A stretch of DNA of 64,000 nucleotides from Amycolatopsis roodepoortensis (GTDB taxonomy: Bacteria > Actinomycetota > Actinomycetes > Mycobacteriales > Pseudonocardiaceae), in NCBI RefSeq assembly GCF_014873915.1, contig NZ_JADBEJ010000004.1, forward strand, positions 1,364,001 to 1,428,000, given 5' to 3'. Shown piece after piece: positions 19,046 through 28,486 of the stretch. The translations under genes were made by a program, and so were the position numbers. The notes beneath the pieces are model-generated. The model was not told where the DNA came from and did not search any database. It saw only the letters and a list, made by a program, of their open reading frames with translations. Position 1 is the first letter of the stretch, and each line of letters starts with the position of its first letter.

Positions 19046-19690
19046 ATGGACGTAAAACGTCACTCACCTGCGGAAACAGGCGTTTCGGCACTGGCGGACA
19101 CCCGATCCCGCCAGGCCTCGACGCGTGTGTCCGACGACGTTCTGCTCGACGCCGCGAAGAAGTGCGTGCTCGCGGTCGGCGTGAGGCGGACCACCCTCGC
19201 CGAGATCGCCCGGACCGCGAAGGTCAGCCGGATGACCGTCTACCGCCGGTTCCCGGATGTGCGCAGCGTGCTCGCGACCCTCATGACCCGTGAATTCGGC
19301 GGCCTGTTGCAGGGTGCCGCCGAGCCGGACGTCGAGCCCGCCAACTTCCGCGAAAAGCTCGTCCAGAGTTCGTCCGCCGCCGTCGCCGCACTGTCGGGCG
19401 ACCCGTTGTTCCGCACCCTGCTGGACCTCGACTCCGAACTAGTCCTGCCCTACATCGTCGAGCGGTTCGGGAAGACGCAGCGGTTCGCCGAAGGCGTGAT
19501 CCTGCACCTGCTGAAGTCCGGCCACGAAGACGGCTCGATCCGCGAGGGCGACCTGCCTTCGCAGGCGCGCACCCTGCTGCTGCTCATCCAGTCCTTCGCG
19601 TTCTCCTACCGCCCCGCCACCACGGACGTGAACGAGAAGGAGCTGATGGCGGAATTCGCCCACGTACTCGACGCGGCGTTGCGGCCGTGA
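19046..19690 (+). CDS. TetR family regulator of the glpD/flavoenzyme pair
   Basis: 214-aa regulator: an unstructured N-terminal 30 residues, then a TetR HTH (DDVLLDAAKKCVLAVGVRRT and AKVSRMTVYRRFPDVRSVL), then a helical effector domain. ATG 19046 is chosen as the first start compatible with the TACAGT box; GTG 19037 would add three residues. The stop overlaps the GTG of glpD. Placement between divergent glycerol-phosphate genes suggests it controls both through the shared 16-bp spacer. GACGT-AAA-ACGTC at 19049-19061 is a possible half of its operator. Confidence 0.88.
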   Translation: MDVKRHSPAETGVSALADTRSRQASTRVSDDVLLDAAKKCVLAVGVRRTTLAEIARTAKVSRMTVYRRFPDVRSVLATLMTREFGGLLQGAAEPDVEPANFREKLVQSSSAAVAALSGDPLFRTLLDLDSELVLPYIVERFGKTQRFAEGVILHLLKSGHEDGSIREGDLPSQARTLLLLIQSFAFSYRPATTDVNEKELMAEFAHVLDAALRP

Positions 19691-21225
19691 CGCCGGGCTC
19701 GCTCAACGCTCTGCGGCGCGACCGGGAACTCACGGCACTGGCCGACGGTGAGCGGGTCGATCTGGTGGTGGCCGGCGGCGGTGTCACCGGCGCCGGGATC
19801 GCGCTGGACGCGGCCGCGCGCGGGCTCTCGGTGGCCCTGATCGAGGCGTACGACCTGGCGTACGGGACGTCACGCTGGTCCAGCAAGCTCGTCCACGGCG
19901 GCCTCCGGTACCTGGCCAAAGGCGATCTGGCGCTGGCGCACGAAAGCGCCGTCGAACGCGGCATCCTCATGACCCGCACGGCCCCGCATCTCACCAGGGC
20001 GCTCCCGCAGCTGTTCCCCTTGTACCGCAAGACCTCCCGCGGCCAGCAGGCGTTCATCATGACCGGCCTCCTCGCCGGCGACGGCCTCCGCCGCGCGGCG
20101 GGCACCCCGGCGTCGGTGCTGCCTCGGCCGAGGTCGATCCCGGCCGCGGAAGCGCTGGCGCTCGCACCCGGCCTGTCCCCGCAGGGCCTGCGCGGAGCGC
20201 TGCTGGCCTACGACGGCGCACTGACCGACGACGCGCGCCTGGTCGTGAACCTGGCACGCACGGCGGCGGCGCGCGGCGCGAAGATCCTGACGAAGGTCGA
20301 AGCGCTCCGGCTCGACGCGGAATCGGTCCTGGCCAGGGACAGGCTCACCGGGCAGGAGATCGAGATCCACGCCCGGCAGGTGATCAACGCGACGGGCGTC
20401 TGGGCGGGTGAACTGGCGGAATCGGTGCGGCTGCGGCCTTCCCGCGGTTCGCATCTCATCCTGGCCGCCGGAGCGGCGCCGATCGGCGCGACGTCGGTCA
20501 ACGTGCCCGTGCCCGGCGAGAACAACCGCTTCGTGTTCCTGCTGCCGCAACCGGACGGCCGGGTGTTCGTCGGCGTCACCGACGAGCCGACCGACGGCCC
20601 GGTCCCGCGCGTGCCGTCCGTGCCGGAGTCCGATGTGGACTTCCTGCTCGAAGTGGCGTCGACGGCGTTCACCCGCCCGCTGACGCGAGACGACGTCGCG
20701 GGTTCGTTCGCCGGGCTGCGGCCGCTGGTCGAGGGCGGCGGACGCAGCGCGGATCTCTCGCGTAAACACGCGGTGGTGACCGGCGCCGACGGCGTGCTCA
20801 CCGTCGTGGGCGGCAAGCTGACGACGTACCGGAAGATGGCCGAGGACGCCGTCGACGCGGCGCTGAAACGGTCCGGGCTCCTCGCCGGGCCATCGACCAC
20901 GTCCCGGCTCCCGCTGCTCGGCGCGACACCACGCCACCGTTTGTCCACTGTGGACGCGTCGCCACGGCTGGTCGCGAAGTACGGCACCGAGGCGCCGCGG
21001 GTCGCGGCCCTCGGCGAGGTCGATCCGGAACTGGGCCTGCCGCTGTTCGACGGCGCCGAGATCAGCGCGGCGGAGGTCGTCTGGGCCGTGCGGCACGAGG
21101 GCGCGCTCGACGTCGAGGATGTCCTGGAGCGCCGCACCCGGCTCGGCCTGGTCATCCCGGACGCCGAGGCCGCCCGCGGCCGCGTCCAGGAACTTGTCGA
21201 CAAATCGCTCGCCGGACTCGCCTGA
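19687..21225 (+). CDS. glpD: Glycerol-3-phosphate dehydrogenase/oxidase, FAD-dependent
   Basis: 512-aa flavoenzyme oxidising sn-glycerol-3-phosphate to dihydroxyacetone phosphate and passing electrons to quinone at the membrane face. Seen: VDLVVAGGGVTGAGIALDAA (dinucleotide fold, about residues 19-38), TSRWSSKLVHGGLRYLAKGD, GVTDEPTDGP, VAGSFAGLRPLVEGG and GGKLTTYRKMAEDAVD, all GlpD hallmarks, plus a C-terminal DAO_C-like part. GTG 19687 overlaps the TetR stop (GTGA). With the AGPS-like neighbour it may supply or drain DHAP for ether-lipid synthesis. Confidence 0.93.
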   Translation: MTPGSLNALRRDRELTALADGERVDLVVAGGGVTGAGIALDAAARGLSVALIEAYDLAYGTSRWSSKLVHGGLRYLAKGDLALAHESAVERGILMTRTAPHLTRALPQLFPLYRKTSRGQQAFIMTGLLAGDGLRRAAGTPASVLPRPRSIPAAEALALAPGLSPQGLRGALLAYDGALTDDARLVVNLARTAAARGAKILTKVEALRLDAESVLARDRLTGQEIEIHARQVINATGVWAGELAESVRLRPSRGSHLILAAGAAPIGATSVNVPVPGENNRFVFLLPQPDGRVFVGVTDEPTDGPVPRVPSVPESDVDFLLEVASTAFTRPLTRDDVAGSFAGLRPLVEGGGRSADLSRKHAVVTGADGVLTVVGGKLTTYRKMAEDAVDAALKRSGLLAGPSTTSRLPLLGATPRHRLSTVDASPRLVAKYGTEAPRVAALGEVDPELGLPLFDGAEISAAEVVWAVRHEGALDVEDVLERRTRLGLVIPDAEAARGRVQELVDKSLAGLA

Positions 21226-21229
21226 CCTC

Positions 21230-21253
21230 CCGCATTTAGTCCTCTAAATGCGG
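21230..21253. terminator. Perfect 10-bp hairpin with TCCT tetraloop
   Basis: CCGCATTTAG-TCCT-CTAAATGCGG, 4 bp after the glpD stop and before the next promoter. Likely terminator of TetR-glpD. Confidence 0.65.
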
Positions 21254-21270
21254 CGAGTGATGCCCTCAGC

Positions 21271-21301
21271 TTGACGTGTCGTTGGGTTTTTGCAACAGTA
21301 T
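21271..21301 (+). promoter_or_regulatory. Candidate promoter of XRE gene, possibly leaderless
   Basis: TTGACG (21271-21276) and CAGTAT (21296-21301, 19-nt spacer) lie just 5 nt before ATG 21307, with no ribosome-binding site between. Transcription starting at or near the A of ATG would give a leaderless message. Confidence 0.4.
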
Positions 21302-21306
21302 GTTCC

Positions 21307-21576
21307 ATGAGCCCGGTAAGACGCGGCAAAGAGCTGCCGATCTACAACCGGCTTCCCGTGCTCCGGGCCGAGCGCGGACTGAGCAGGGCCGCCCTCGCGG
21401 CGGCCGTCGAGGTCAACCCGCAGACCATCGGCGCGCTCGAACGGGGGGACCACTATCCGAGTCTGGACCTGGCGTTCCGCATCTGCGCGGTGTTCGACCT
21501 CCCGGTCGAGGCCGTGTTCAGCCGCGAACCGTTCACGCCACTGTCCACTCAGGTCTACCGGGAGGGGGGAGCATGA
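21307..21576 (+). CDS. XRE-family helix-turn-helix regulator (small)
   Basis: 89-aa protein made almost only of a Cro/CI HTH: NRLPVLRAERGLSRAALAAAVEVNPQTIGALERGDHYPSLDLAFRICAVFDLPVEAVFS. The C-terminal tail is short. ATG 21307 gives the usual distance to the HTH. Its stop overlaps the ATG of the next gene (ATGA), the first of a chain of overlaps through the ABC exporter. Small XRE regulators of this form commonly control adjoining membrane proteins and exporters; autorepression here is inferred. Confidence 0.85.
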   Translation: MSPVRRGKELPIYNRLPVLRAERGLSRAALAAAVEVNPQTIGALERGDHYPSLDLAFRICAVFDLPVEAVFSREPFTPLSTQVYREGGA

Positions 21577-22127
21577 GTGAAGGGCGAGGCCGGCTCGCGG
21601 CGTACTGGGAGCGCCAGCAGGAACGGCTGGACGAACTGGAACGCAAGCGAGCGCTGAGGCTTCCGGCCTGGCGCACGAGGAAGCGACGGCGGACGTTGAG
21701 CGTGCTGGTGGTCCTCGGCGATCTGATCCTGATCGCCGGCGCCGCCCTGTTCCATTCGGGGCCATCGACGGTGTTCGTCGTGTGCTGGTTCGGCGGCTGC
21801 GTCATCGCCGGCGGTGCCCATTACCTGCTGCGGATCCTCACCGGCAAGATGAGCGGAGGGTTCTCGCTCCGGCTCGACGAACGCGAACGGGAATGGCGCC
21901 ACCGCGTGACCTTCGTCAGCTACCAGATCCTTGTCGTGCTGATGATGGTGGCGGTGTTCTACAGCCTGATCATCGCCGACACCGAGGACGGCGGCGTCCG
22001 CGGCGCGATGATGGCCTGCGCGCTGCTGGTCACCGGGACCACGCTCGCCGGCGTCATCCTGGGCTGGTCGCTGCCGGACGACGACCCCGAGGACTACACC
22101 GACTTCGAGGGGGTGCCTCCGGTATGA
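21573..22127 (+). CDS. Hypothetical membrane protein, about four helices
   Basis: 184-aa protein: N-terminal charged coil (AYWERQQERLDELERKRALR), then four hydrophobic segments beginning TLSVLVVLGDLILIAGAALF, TVFVVCWFGGCVIAGGAHY, ILVVLMMVAVFYSLIIA and MMACALLVTGTTLAGVILG, ending with an acidic tail (DDDPEDYTDFEG). ATG 21573 overlaps the XRE stop and the stop overlaps the next ATG. Position inside the exporter operon suggests an accessory or sensor subunit. I do not recognise a named family. Confidence 0.8.
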   Translation: MSEGRGRLAAYWERQQERLDELERKRALRLPAWRTRKRRRTLSVLVVLGDLILIAGAALFHSGPSTVFVVCWFGGCVIAGGAHYLLRILTGKMSGGFSLRLDEREREWRHRVTFVSYQILVVLMMVAVFYSLIIADTEDGGVRGAMMACALLVTGTTLAGVILGWSLPDDDPEDYTDFEGVPPV

Positions 22128-22354
22128 CCGGGGACAAGAAACGGTACAGGTTGTCCATCGGCGTGGTCGCCGTCGTGCTGGTGGCGGGTGGGGTCCTCGC
22201 CGGCGCGGGCCGGGCGGCCCTGGTGTACCGGGCCACTTCGGTGGTGAGCAACGTCAAGCTGGACGGGCTGATCCAGCGCAACCGCACGGTTTCCGGCGTC
22301 CATCGGGGATTCACGGCGCTGGTGCGGTATTTCGAAGAGGGGAAGTGGAAATGA
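22124..22354 (+). CDS. Small single-pass membrane protein
   Basis: 76-aa protein with one N-terminal membrane helix (LSIGVVAVVLVAGGVLAGAG, about residues 10-29) and a basic outer or cytoplasmic tail ending YFEEGKWK. ATGA overlaps on both sides, with the preceding membrane gene and with the ABC ATPase, argue strongly that it is translated. Family unknown; it may be an accessory peptide of the exporter. Confidence 0.72.
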   Translation: MTGDKKRYRLSIGVVAVVLVAGGVLAGAGRAALVYRATSVVSNVKLDGLIQRNRTVSGVHRGFTALVRYFEEGKWK

Positions 22355-23277
22355 GCGAGGGGAAGCTGGAGATCGATCGGATCTCCAAGCGGTACGGCGC
22401 GAAGGTCGCGCTGGACGAGGTGAGCTTCGAGGTCCAGCCCGGTGAGCTGTTCGGGTTCGTCGGCAGCAACGGCGCGGGCAAGACCACCACGATGCGGATC
22501 GTGCTCGGGGTGCTCGCGGCCGACTCCGGCCAGGTGCGCTACGACGGCGCCCCGATCACCCACGAGACCCGCACCCACATCGGGTACATGCCGGAGGAAC
22601 GCGGGCTGTACCCGAAGATGAAGGTGCTGGAACAGCTGGTCTACCTCGCCGAACTGCACGGGATGTCGGCCAACGACGCCCACCGCAGCGCCGAGAACTG
22701 GATCGCCCGCCTCGGGCTGACCGAACGGCGCAAGGACGAGGTCCAGAAGCTGAGCCTCGGCAACCAGCAGCGTGTGCAGCTCGCCGCGGCGCTGGTGCAC
22801 GACCCGAAGGTGCTGGTGCTGGACGAGCCGTTCTCCGGCCTCGACCCGCTGGCCGTGGACGTGATGAGCGGTGTGCTGCGCGAGAAGGCCGCGACCGGGG
22901 TGCCGGTCGTGTTCTCCAGTCACCAGCTGGATCTGGTCGAGCGGCTGTGCGACCGCGTCGGCATCATCCGAAGTGGACGGATGGTCGCCTCCGGTACCGT
23001 CTCGGAGCTGACCGCCGGCGCGGGCAACGGTCTCGTCGTCACCGCGCCCGCCGCCTCGCCCGGCTGGGCTTCGGCCGTTCCCGGTGTCCGGGCGGTCGAG
23101 CAGAACGGCGGGACGACGATCCTCGAACTCGAGGCCGGAGCCGACGACCAGGCCGTGCTCGCCGCGGCACTGGCCACCGGCCCGGTCACCGAGTTCACCA
23201 AACGCAGGCGTTCGCTGACCGAGCTCTTCCGCGACGCGGTCGCCGAGAAGCCGGCGGCACAGGGAGTTTCCGCATGA
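22351..23277 (+). CDS. ABC exporter ATP-binding protein (NatA-like)
   Basis: 308-aa ATPase. Walker A GFVGSNGAGKTTTMRI (about residues 32-47), signature KLSLGNQQRVQLAAAL, Walker B VLVLDEPFSGLDPLAVDVM, and H-loop VVFSSHQLDLVERLCDR. The signature has LSLGN instead of LSGGQ, a common NatA/EcsA-type variation. A C-terminal domain of about 90 residues (DUF4162-like) follows. ATG 22351 overlaps the preceding stop, and the stop overlaps the permease ATG. Energises the permease encoded next. Confidence 0.92.
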   Translation: MSEGKLEIDRISKRYGAKVALDEVSFEVQPGELFGFVGSNGAGKTTTMRIVLGVLAADSGQVRYDGAPITHETRTHIGYMPEERGLYPKMKVLEQLVYLAELHGMSANDAHRSAENWIARLGLTERRKDEVQKLSLGNQQRVQLAAALVHDPKVLVLDEPFSGLDPLAVDVMSGVLREKAATGVPVVFSSHQLDLVERLCDRVGIIRSGRMVASGTVSELTAGAGNGLVVTAPAASPGWASAVPGVRAVEQNGGTTILELEAGADDQAVLAAALATGPVTEFTKRRRSLTELFRDAVAEKPAAQGVSA

Positions 23278-24464
23278 ACACCGTTTCCTCATGGCGCGCG
23301 GTCTGGCTGATCGCCAAACGCGAGCTGAACACCCGGCTGCGCACCAGGTCCTTCGTGATCGGCACCGCCGTACTGCTGGTCATGCTGATGGGGTACGTCC
23401 TTCTGCAGTCCACGCTGATCAGCAACGAGGACAAGAGCAAGGTCGGGCTCACCGGCCAGACCGCCGGGATCGCGCAGCAGCTCAAGACCGCGGGCGAAGC
23501 CATCGGCGAAAAGATCGAGACCGTCACCGTCGCCGATCCGGCGCAGGGCCGGGCGCAGGTCGAGAACGGTGATCTGGACGCGCTGCTGTCCGGCAACGCC
23601 ACCGAGCTGAAGGTGCTCGTCAAGTCCGAATTGGACACGAAGCTGCGTTCCCTGCTGAACGGCGTGTCCCAGCAGGAAGTGCTGAACGGCATCCTGTCCG
23701 AGGCACAGAAGTCGCCGGACGAGGTGATGCGCACGGTCCACCAGACCCAGGTCGAGGTCGACTCGATCAAACCGCCGGATCCCGAGAAGGCACAGCGGAC
23801 GGTGATCGGGCTGATCGTGGCGGTGCTGCTGTACATGAGCATCGTGACCTACGGGACGCTGGTCGCGCAGGGCGTGGTCGAGGAGAAGTCCAGCCGGGTG
23901 GTGGAGATCCTGCTGTCCACGGTCCGGCCGTGGCATCTGTTGCTGGGCAAGGTGATCGGGCTCGGCCTGGTCGGCCTCACGCAGCTGGTGATCATCGGCG
24001 GTGCCGGGTTGATAGTCGCTTCGGCGACCAACGTGCTGACGCTGTCCGGAGTCGCGACGGGCGCCCTGCTGTGGGGTGTCGTGTGGTACCTGCTCGGGTT
24101 CCTGTTGTACGCCACCATCTACGGCGCGATGGGTTCGCTGGTCTCCCGGCAGGAGGACACCCAGTCCGTGATCGGCCCGGTCAACATCGTGCTGATCCTC
24201 GGCTTCGTCGTCGGGTTCAACCTGCTGGCCCAGTCGCCGGAGGGCACGGGTACGAAGGTGCTCTCCCTGGTGCCGCTGCTTTCCCCGGTGCTGATGCCCG
24301 CGCGGATCGCCGCCGGGACGGTCGAGACGTGGGAGATCGTGGCGTCGCTGGGCCTGACCGTGGCCGCCATCGCCCTGTTCACCTGGCTGGGCGCGCGGAT
24401 CTACCAGAACAGCGTGCTGCGGGTCGGCAGCCGGATCAAGCTTTCGGAAGCCCTGCGCGGCTGA
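23274..24464 (+). CDS. ABC-2 type exporter permease (NatB-like)
   Basis: 396-aa permease: one N-terminal helix (FVIGTAVLLVMLMGYVLLQ), a large extracytoplasmic domain of about 150 residues rich in Gln and Glu, then five or six helices (VIGLIVAVLLYMSIVTYG, LGLVGLTQLVIIGGAGLIVA, ALLWGVVWYLLGFLLYATIY and others). QGVVEEKSSRVVEILLSTVRPWHLLLGK is the typical coupling region of NatB/CcmB-like permeases. With the NatA-like ATPase it should form an exporter for Na+, a lipid or a peptide; substrate open. Confidence 0.88.
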   Translation: MNTVSSWRAVWLIAKRELNTRLRTRSFVIGTAVLLVMLMGYVLLQSTLISNEDKSKVGLTGQTAGIAQQLKTAGEAIGEKIETVTVADPAQGRAQVENGDLDALLSGNATELKVLVKSELDTKLRSLLNGVSQQEVLNGILSEAQKSPDEVMRTVHQTQVEVDSIKPPDPEKAQRTVIGLIVAVLLYMSIVTYGTLVAQGVVEEKSSRVVEILLSTVRPWHLLLGKVIGLGLVGLTQLVIIGGAGLIVASATNVLTLSGVATGALLWGVVWYLLGFLLYATIYGAMGSLVSRQEDTQSVIGPVNIVLILGFVVGFNLLAQSPEGTGTKVLSLVPLLSPVLMPARIAAGTVETWEIVASLGLTVAAIALFTWLGARIYQNSVLRVGSRIKLSEALRG

Positions 24465-24470
24465 CCCGTT

Positions 24471-24527
24471 CGCGCGTGAAGGCCCCCTTCCCTCGGCTGA
24501 GCCGAGGGAAGGGGGCCTTCACGCGCG
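24471..24527. terminator. Hairpin with perfect 27-bp arms, TGA loop (copy 1)
   Basis: Arms 24471-24497 and 24501-24527, fully complementary, 6 bp after the permease stop and 1 bp before the stop codon of the opposing photolyase gene. The same 57-bp sequence occurs at 42917-42973. Arm core GAAGG-CCC-CCTTC is itself palindromic. Confidence 0.75.
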
Positions 24528-24528
24528 T

Positions 24529-25878
24529 TCAGGTTCCTTTGATGGCGCCGTAGCGCTCGAGGGCGACCTGACGTTCGTGGGCGTGGTCGACCATGGGCGC
24601 GGGGTAGCCCTCGACGTTCTCCGGTCTGTGCACGGCTTTACCCTGCACAGACCGGAGTTCGGGAACGTAACGACGGACGTAGTCGCCGGCGGGGTCGAAC
24701 TTCTCCCCCTGCGTGGTCGGGTTGAAGACCCGGAAGTACGGTGCGGCGTCGGTGCCGCTGCCCGCGACCCACTGCCAGTTCAGCTGGTTCGACGCGAGAT
24801 CGCCGTCGACCAGATGCTTCATGAAATGCCGCGCGCCGAGCCACCACGGCAGATGCAGGTCCTTGACCAGGAAACTCGCCACGATCATGCGGACACGGTT
24901 GTGCATCCAGCCCTCGGCGAGCAACTGGCGCATCCCGGCGTCGACGATCGGGAACCCGGTGCGTCCCTCGCACCACCGCCGGAAAGCCTCGTCGTCGCTC
25001 TCGTGTTCCATGGCGTCGAACCGGGAATCGTAGTTCTTCCGCGCGGTTTCGGGCCGGTGCCACAGCACGTCGGCGTGGAACTCGCGCCAGGCGAGCTCGC
25101 CGCGCAGCGCCTTGGCGCCGGATTCCTCGTTCCCGGCGAGGTCGGCCAGCAGGGTGCGGGGGTGGACGCAACCCCAGCGCAGATACGGCGAAAGCCTTGT
25201 CGTGCCGGGACGATCGGGCCGGTCGCGATCTTCGTCGTAGGTTTCGAGGCCGTCGTCCAGGAACTCGTGCCAGCGTTCGAGCGCCGCCCGCTCGCCCGGC
25301 TCCGGCAGCTCCATTCCCTTGAGCGAAGGGGATTTCGGGAGCTTGACGGATCGCGGCGGCTCCACCCAGTCCACAATGGACTTCCCGGTGTCCGCCGGCC
25401 GCGGCCAGCCATGGCGCACCCACGCGCGGTAGAACGGCGTGAAGACGCGATAGGGGTCGCCGTCGGGTTTGGTCACCCGGCCGGGCGTGATCGCGTACGG
25501 AGAACCCGTCTCGGCCCAGGCGATGTCGTGCTCCGCCAACGCCTTCTTGACCTCGTCGTCGCGGCGGCGGCCGTACGGGCCGGTGTCCGCGCTGACGTGC
25601 ACCGTCGCGGCGCCGACCTCGCGAGCGGCCTTGACGACCTCCGTGGCCGGGTCGCCCTTGACGAGCATCAACCGTCCGCCGAGCTGATCGTCCAGCGCCT
25701 TAAGGCAGCCGTGCAGGAACGCGACGCGCGGGGCACCGGAGGGTTTGAGGAGTGCGTCGTCGAGGACGTACAACGCGAGGACGTGCTTGCTGTGCTTCGA
25801 AGCCTCCAGCAGGGCGGCGTGGTCGCCGAGGCGGAGGTCGCGGCGGAACCACAGCACTACCGGGGCTTCTCTGGTCAC
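24529..25878 (-). CDS. phr: Deoxyribodipyrimidine photolyase, class I
   Basis: 449-aa DNA repair flavoprotein splitting UV-induced cyclobutane dimers with blue light. N-terminal antenna domain starts VVLWFRRDLRLGDHAALLEA. The C-terminal FAD domain shows ELAWREFHADVLWHRP, GRTGFPIVDAGMRQLLAEG, MHNRVRMIVASFLVKDL and the Trp-rich DLASNQLNWQWVAGSGTDAA. GTG 25878 (VTREAPVV) is preferred to the upstream GTG 25914, whose extra 12 residues look non-coding. No strong ribosome-binding site. Single-gene unit. Confidence 0.93.
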   Translation of the reverse strand: MTREAPVVLWFRRDLRLGDHAALLEASKHSKHVLALYVLDDALLKPSGAPRVAFLHGCLKALDDQLGGRLMLVKGDPATEVVKAAREVGAATVHVSADTGPYGRRRDDEVKKALAEHDIAWAETGSPYAITPGRVTKPDGDPYRVFTPFYRAWVRHGWPRPADTGKSIVDWVEPPRSVKLPKSPSLKGMELPEPGERAALERWHEFLDDGLETYDEDRDRPDRPGTTRLSPYLRWGCVHPRTLLADLAGNEESGAKALRGELAWREFHADVLWHRPETARKNYDSRFDAMEHESDDEAFRRWCEGRTGFPIVDAGMRQLLAEGWMHNRVRMIVASFLVKDLHLPWWLGARHFMKHLVDGDLASNQLNWQWVAGSGTDAAPYFRVFNPTTQGEKFDPAGDYVRRYVPELRSVQGKAVHRPENVEGYPAPMVDHAHERQVALERYGAIKGT

Positions 25879-25921
25879 TCCCGAAACCCTAAGCGTGCTC
25901 TCGTGCCTCCGCACGCCCGGA

Positions 25922-25976
25922 TGTCATGAAAGGGCCGTTCCCGACGGAAAACGTCAGGAACGGCCCTTTCATGACA
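25922..25976. terminator. Hairpin with perfect 20-bp arms, 3' of citrate synthase
   Basis: Arms 25922-25941 and 25957-25976; the 15-nt centre adds GACG/CGTC pairing around GAAAA. It ends 16 bp from the citrate synthase stop (minus strand) and lies 44 bp upstream of the photolyase start. Arm motif TGAAAGGGCCGTTCC. Confidence 0.7.
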
Positions 25977-25992
25977 CTTGCGGGAGGGAGGA

Positions 25993-27309
<1,317 letters not shown>

Positions 27310-27428
27310 GTAAGTCCCTCTCACGTTCAGCACGGGCCGGCGGCGCCTGTAGGTTCCACAGGTACGCCCTCTTTCACGCGCGTGACCCACGGCCTCGCTG
27401 CACACCGCCCCGCTGGGGTATGAATTCC

Positions 27429-27456
27429 CCTCTACGCTAGTCGAGAATGGGGTCAA
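27429..27456 (-). promoter_or_regulatory. Candidate sigma70-type promoter of citrate synthase
   Basis: On the minus strand TTGACC (27456-27451) and TAGAGG (27434-27429) with 16-nt spacing, predicting a leader of about 110 nt before ATG 27309. Match by eye. Confidence 0.45.
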
Positions 27457-27501
27457 CGCGCAGCGGGTGAGTTGCTCACAACAGCCCCTTTGGGACCAGG
27501 T

Positions 27502-28443
27502 TCACACGGCGGATGCCATATCGTCCGCCGTCGGCGGTTCCGCCCCGCTCCGCGAGACGGTGATCGACGCCGCTTTCGCCGCGAATTCGAGCGCCGTCCG
27601 CCAGCCGTCGGCGTCGAGTGTGGACAAGTCACGCACGCCGTTCGAGTACAGCCACGCCAGGAGGGCGCCCTGCACGGTGTCCCCGGCGCCGATCGTGTCC
27701 ACGACGTCGACCCGGCGTGACGGGACCTGCGCGATTTCGCCCGCTCGTGTGATCACGGACAACCCCCGCGCGCCCCGGGTGAGCACGACGGCATCGACTC
27801 CGCAAGAGGTCCAGACCTTTGCGGCGTCGACCGGGTCGGCGCCCTCGGCGAGCCATTCCGTGTCGTCGTCGGAGATCTTGAGCAGGCGGACATGCGGCAG
27901 CCAGGACTCGAACCGCGCGCGGTACGCCGCCGGATCGGTGATCAGCGCCGCACGGATGTTCGGATCGAGCACGGTCAGGACGCCGCGGGCGGATTCGCGG
28001 CGCAACACGGTTTCGTACGTGCTCGCGCCCGGCTCCAGGACCATGCCGAGGGTGCCGAGCGAGAGCGCCGTCACATCCTCCGGCAGCGGGCCGGGGTCGG
28101 CGACCAGCCGGTCCGCGGTGCCCTCGGTGTAGAAGGTGTACCGCGCGGAACCCTTTTCGTCGAGCGCGACCACGGCGAGCGTCGTCGGCTCGTTTCCCCG
28201 CTGCAGCAAGGCGGTGTCGACGCCGGAGGCGTGCAGCCGGTCCACCAGCGCGACGCCGAAGCGGTCTTCGGAGACGCGTGAGAGGAAGCCCGTCGGGACG
28301 CCGAGCCGCCCGGCGGCGAGCGCGACGTTGTAGGGACCACCACCCATCCGGGGCAGGAGCGCGCGCAACCCACCGTCCACAGTGGAATCCAATGGTGCAC
28401 CGGGAACGAGGTCGACCAGCGCCTCTCCACCTACGACGATCAC
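27502..28443 (-). CDS. PfkB-family carbohydrate kinase (fructokinase-like)
   Basis: 313-aa ribokinase-fold sugar kinase. PfkB signature 1 region MGGGPYNVALAAGRLGVPTG (about residues 33-52) and signature 2 VDVVDTIGAGDTVQGALLAWL, with the catalytic Asp in GAGD. The pattern GGEALVDLVPG at the N terminus is fructokinase-like. It has no sugar transporter next to it, so the substrate stays uncertain (fructose, 2-keto-3-deoxygluconate or a nucleoside). It lies 192 bp upstream of citrate synthase on the same strand; the promoter-like sequence between suggests separate units. Confidence 0.88.
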   Translation of the reverse strand: MIVVGGEALVDLVPGAPLDSTVDGGLRALLPRMGGGPYNVALAAGRLGVPTGFLSRVSEDRFGVALVDRLHASGVDTALLQRGNEPTTLAVVALDEKGSARYTFYTEGTADRLVADPGPLPEDVTALSLGTLGMVLEPGASTYETVLRRESARGVLTVLDPNIRAALITDPAAYRARFESWLPHVRLLKISDDDTEWLAEGADPVDAAKVWTSCGVDAVVLTRGARGLSVITRAGEIAQVPSRRVDVVDTIGAGDTVQGALLAWLYSNGVRDLSTLDADGWRTALEFAAKAASITVSRSGAEPPTADDMASAV

Positions 28444-28486
28444 GGGCGCGATGCTAGCCGAGGCGGCGGCCGGATCACCAGAATTG

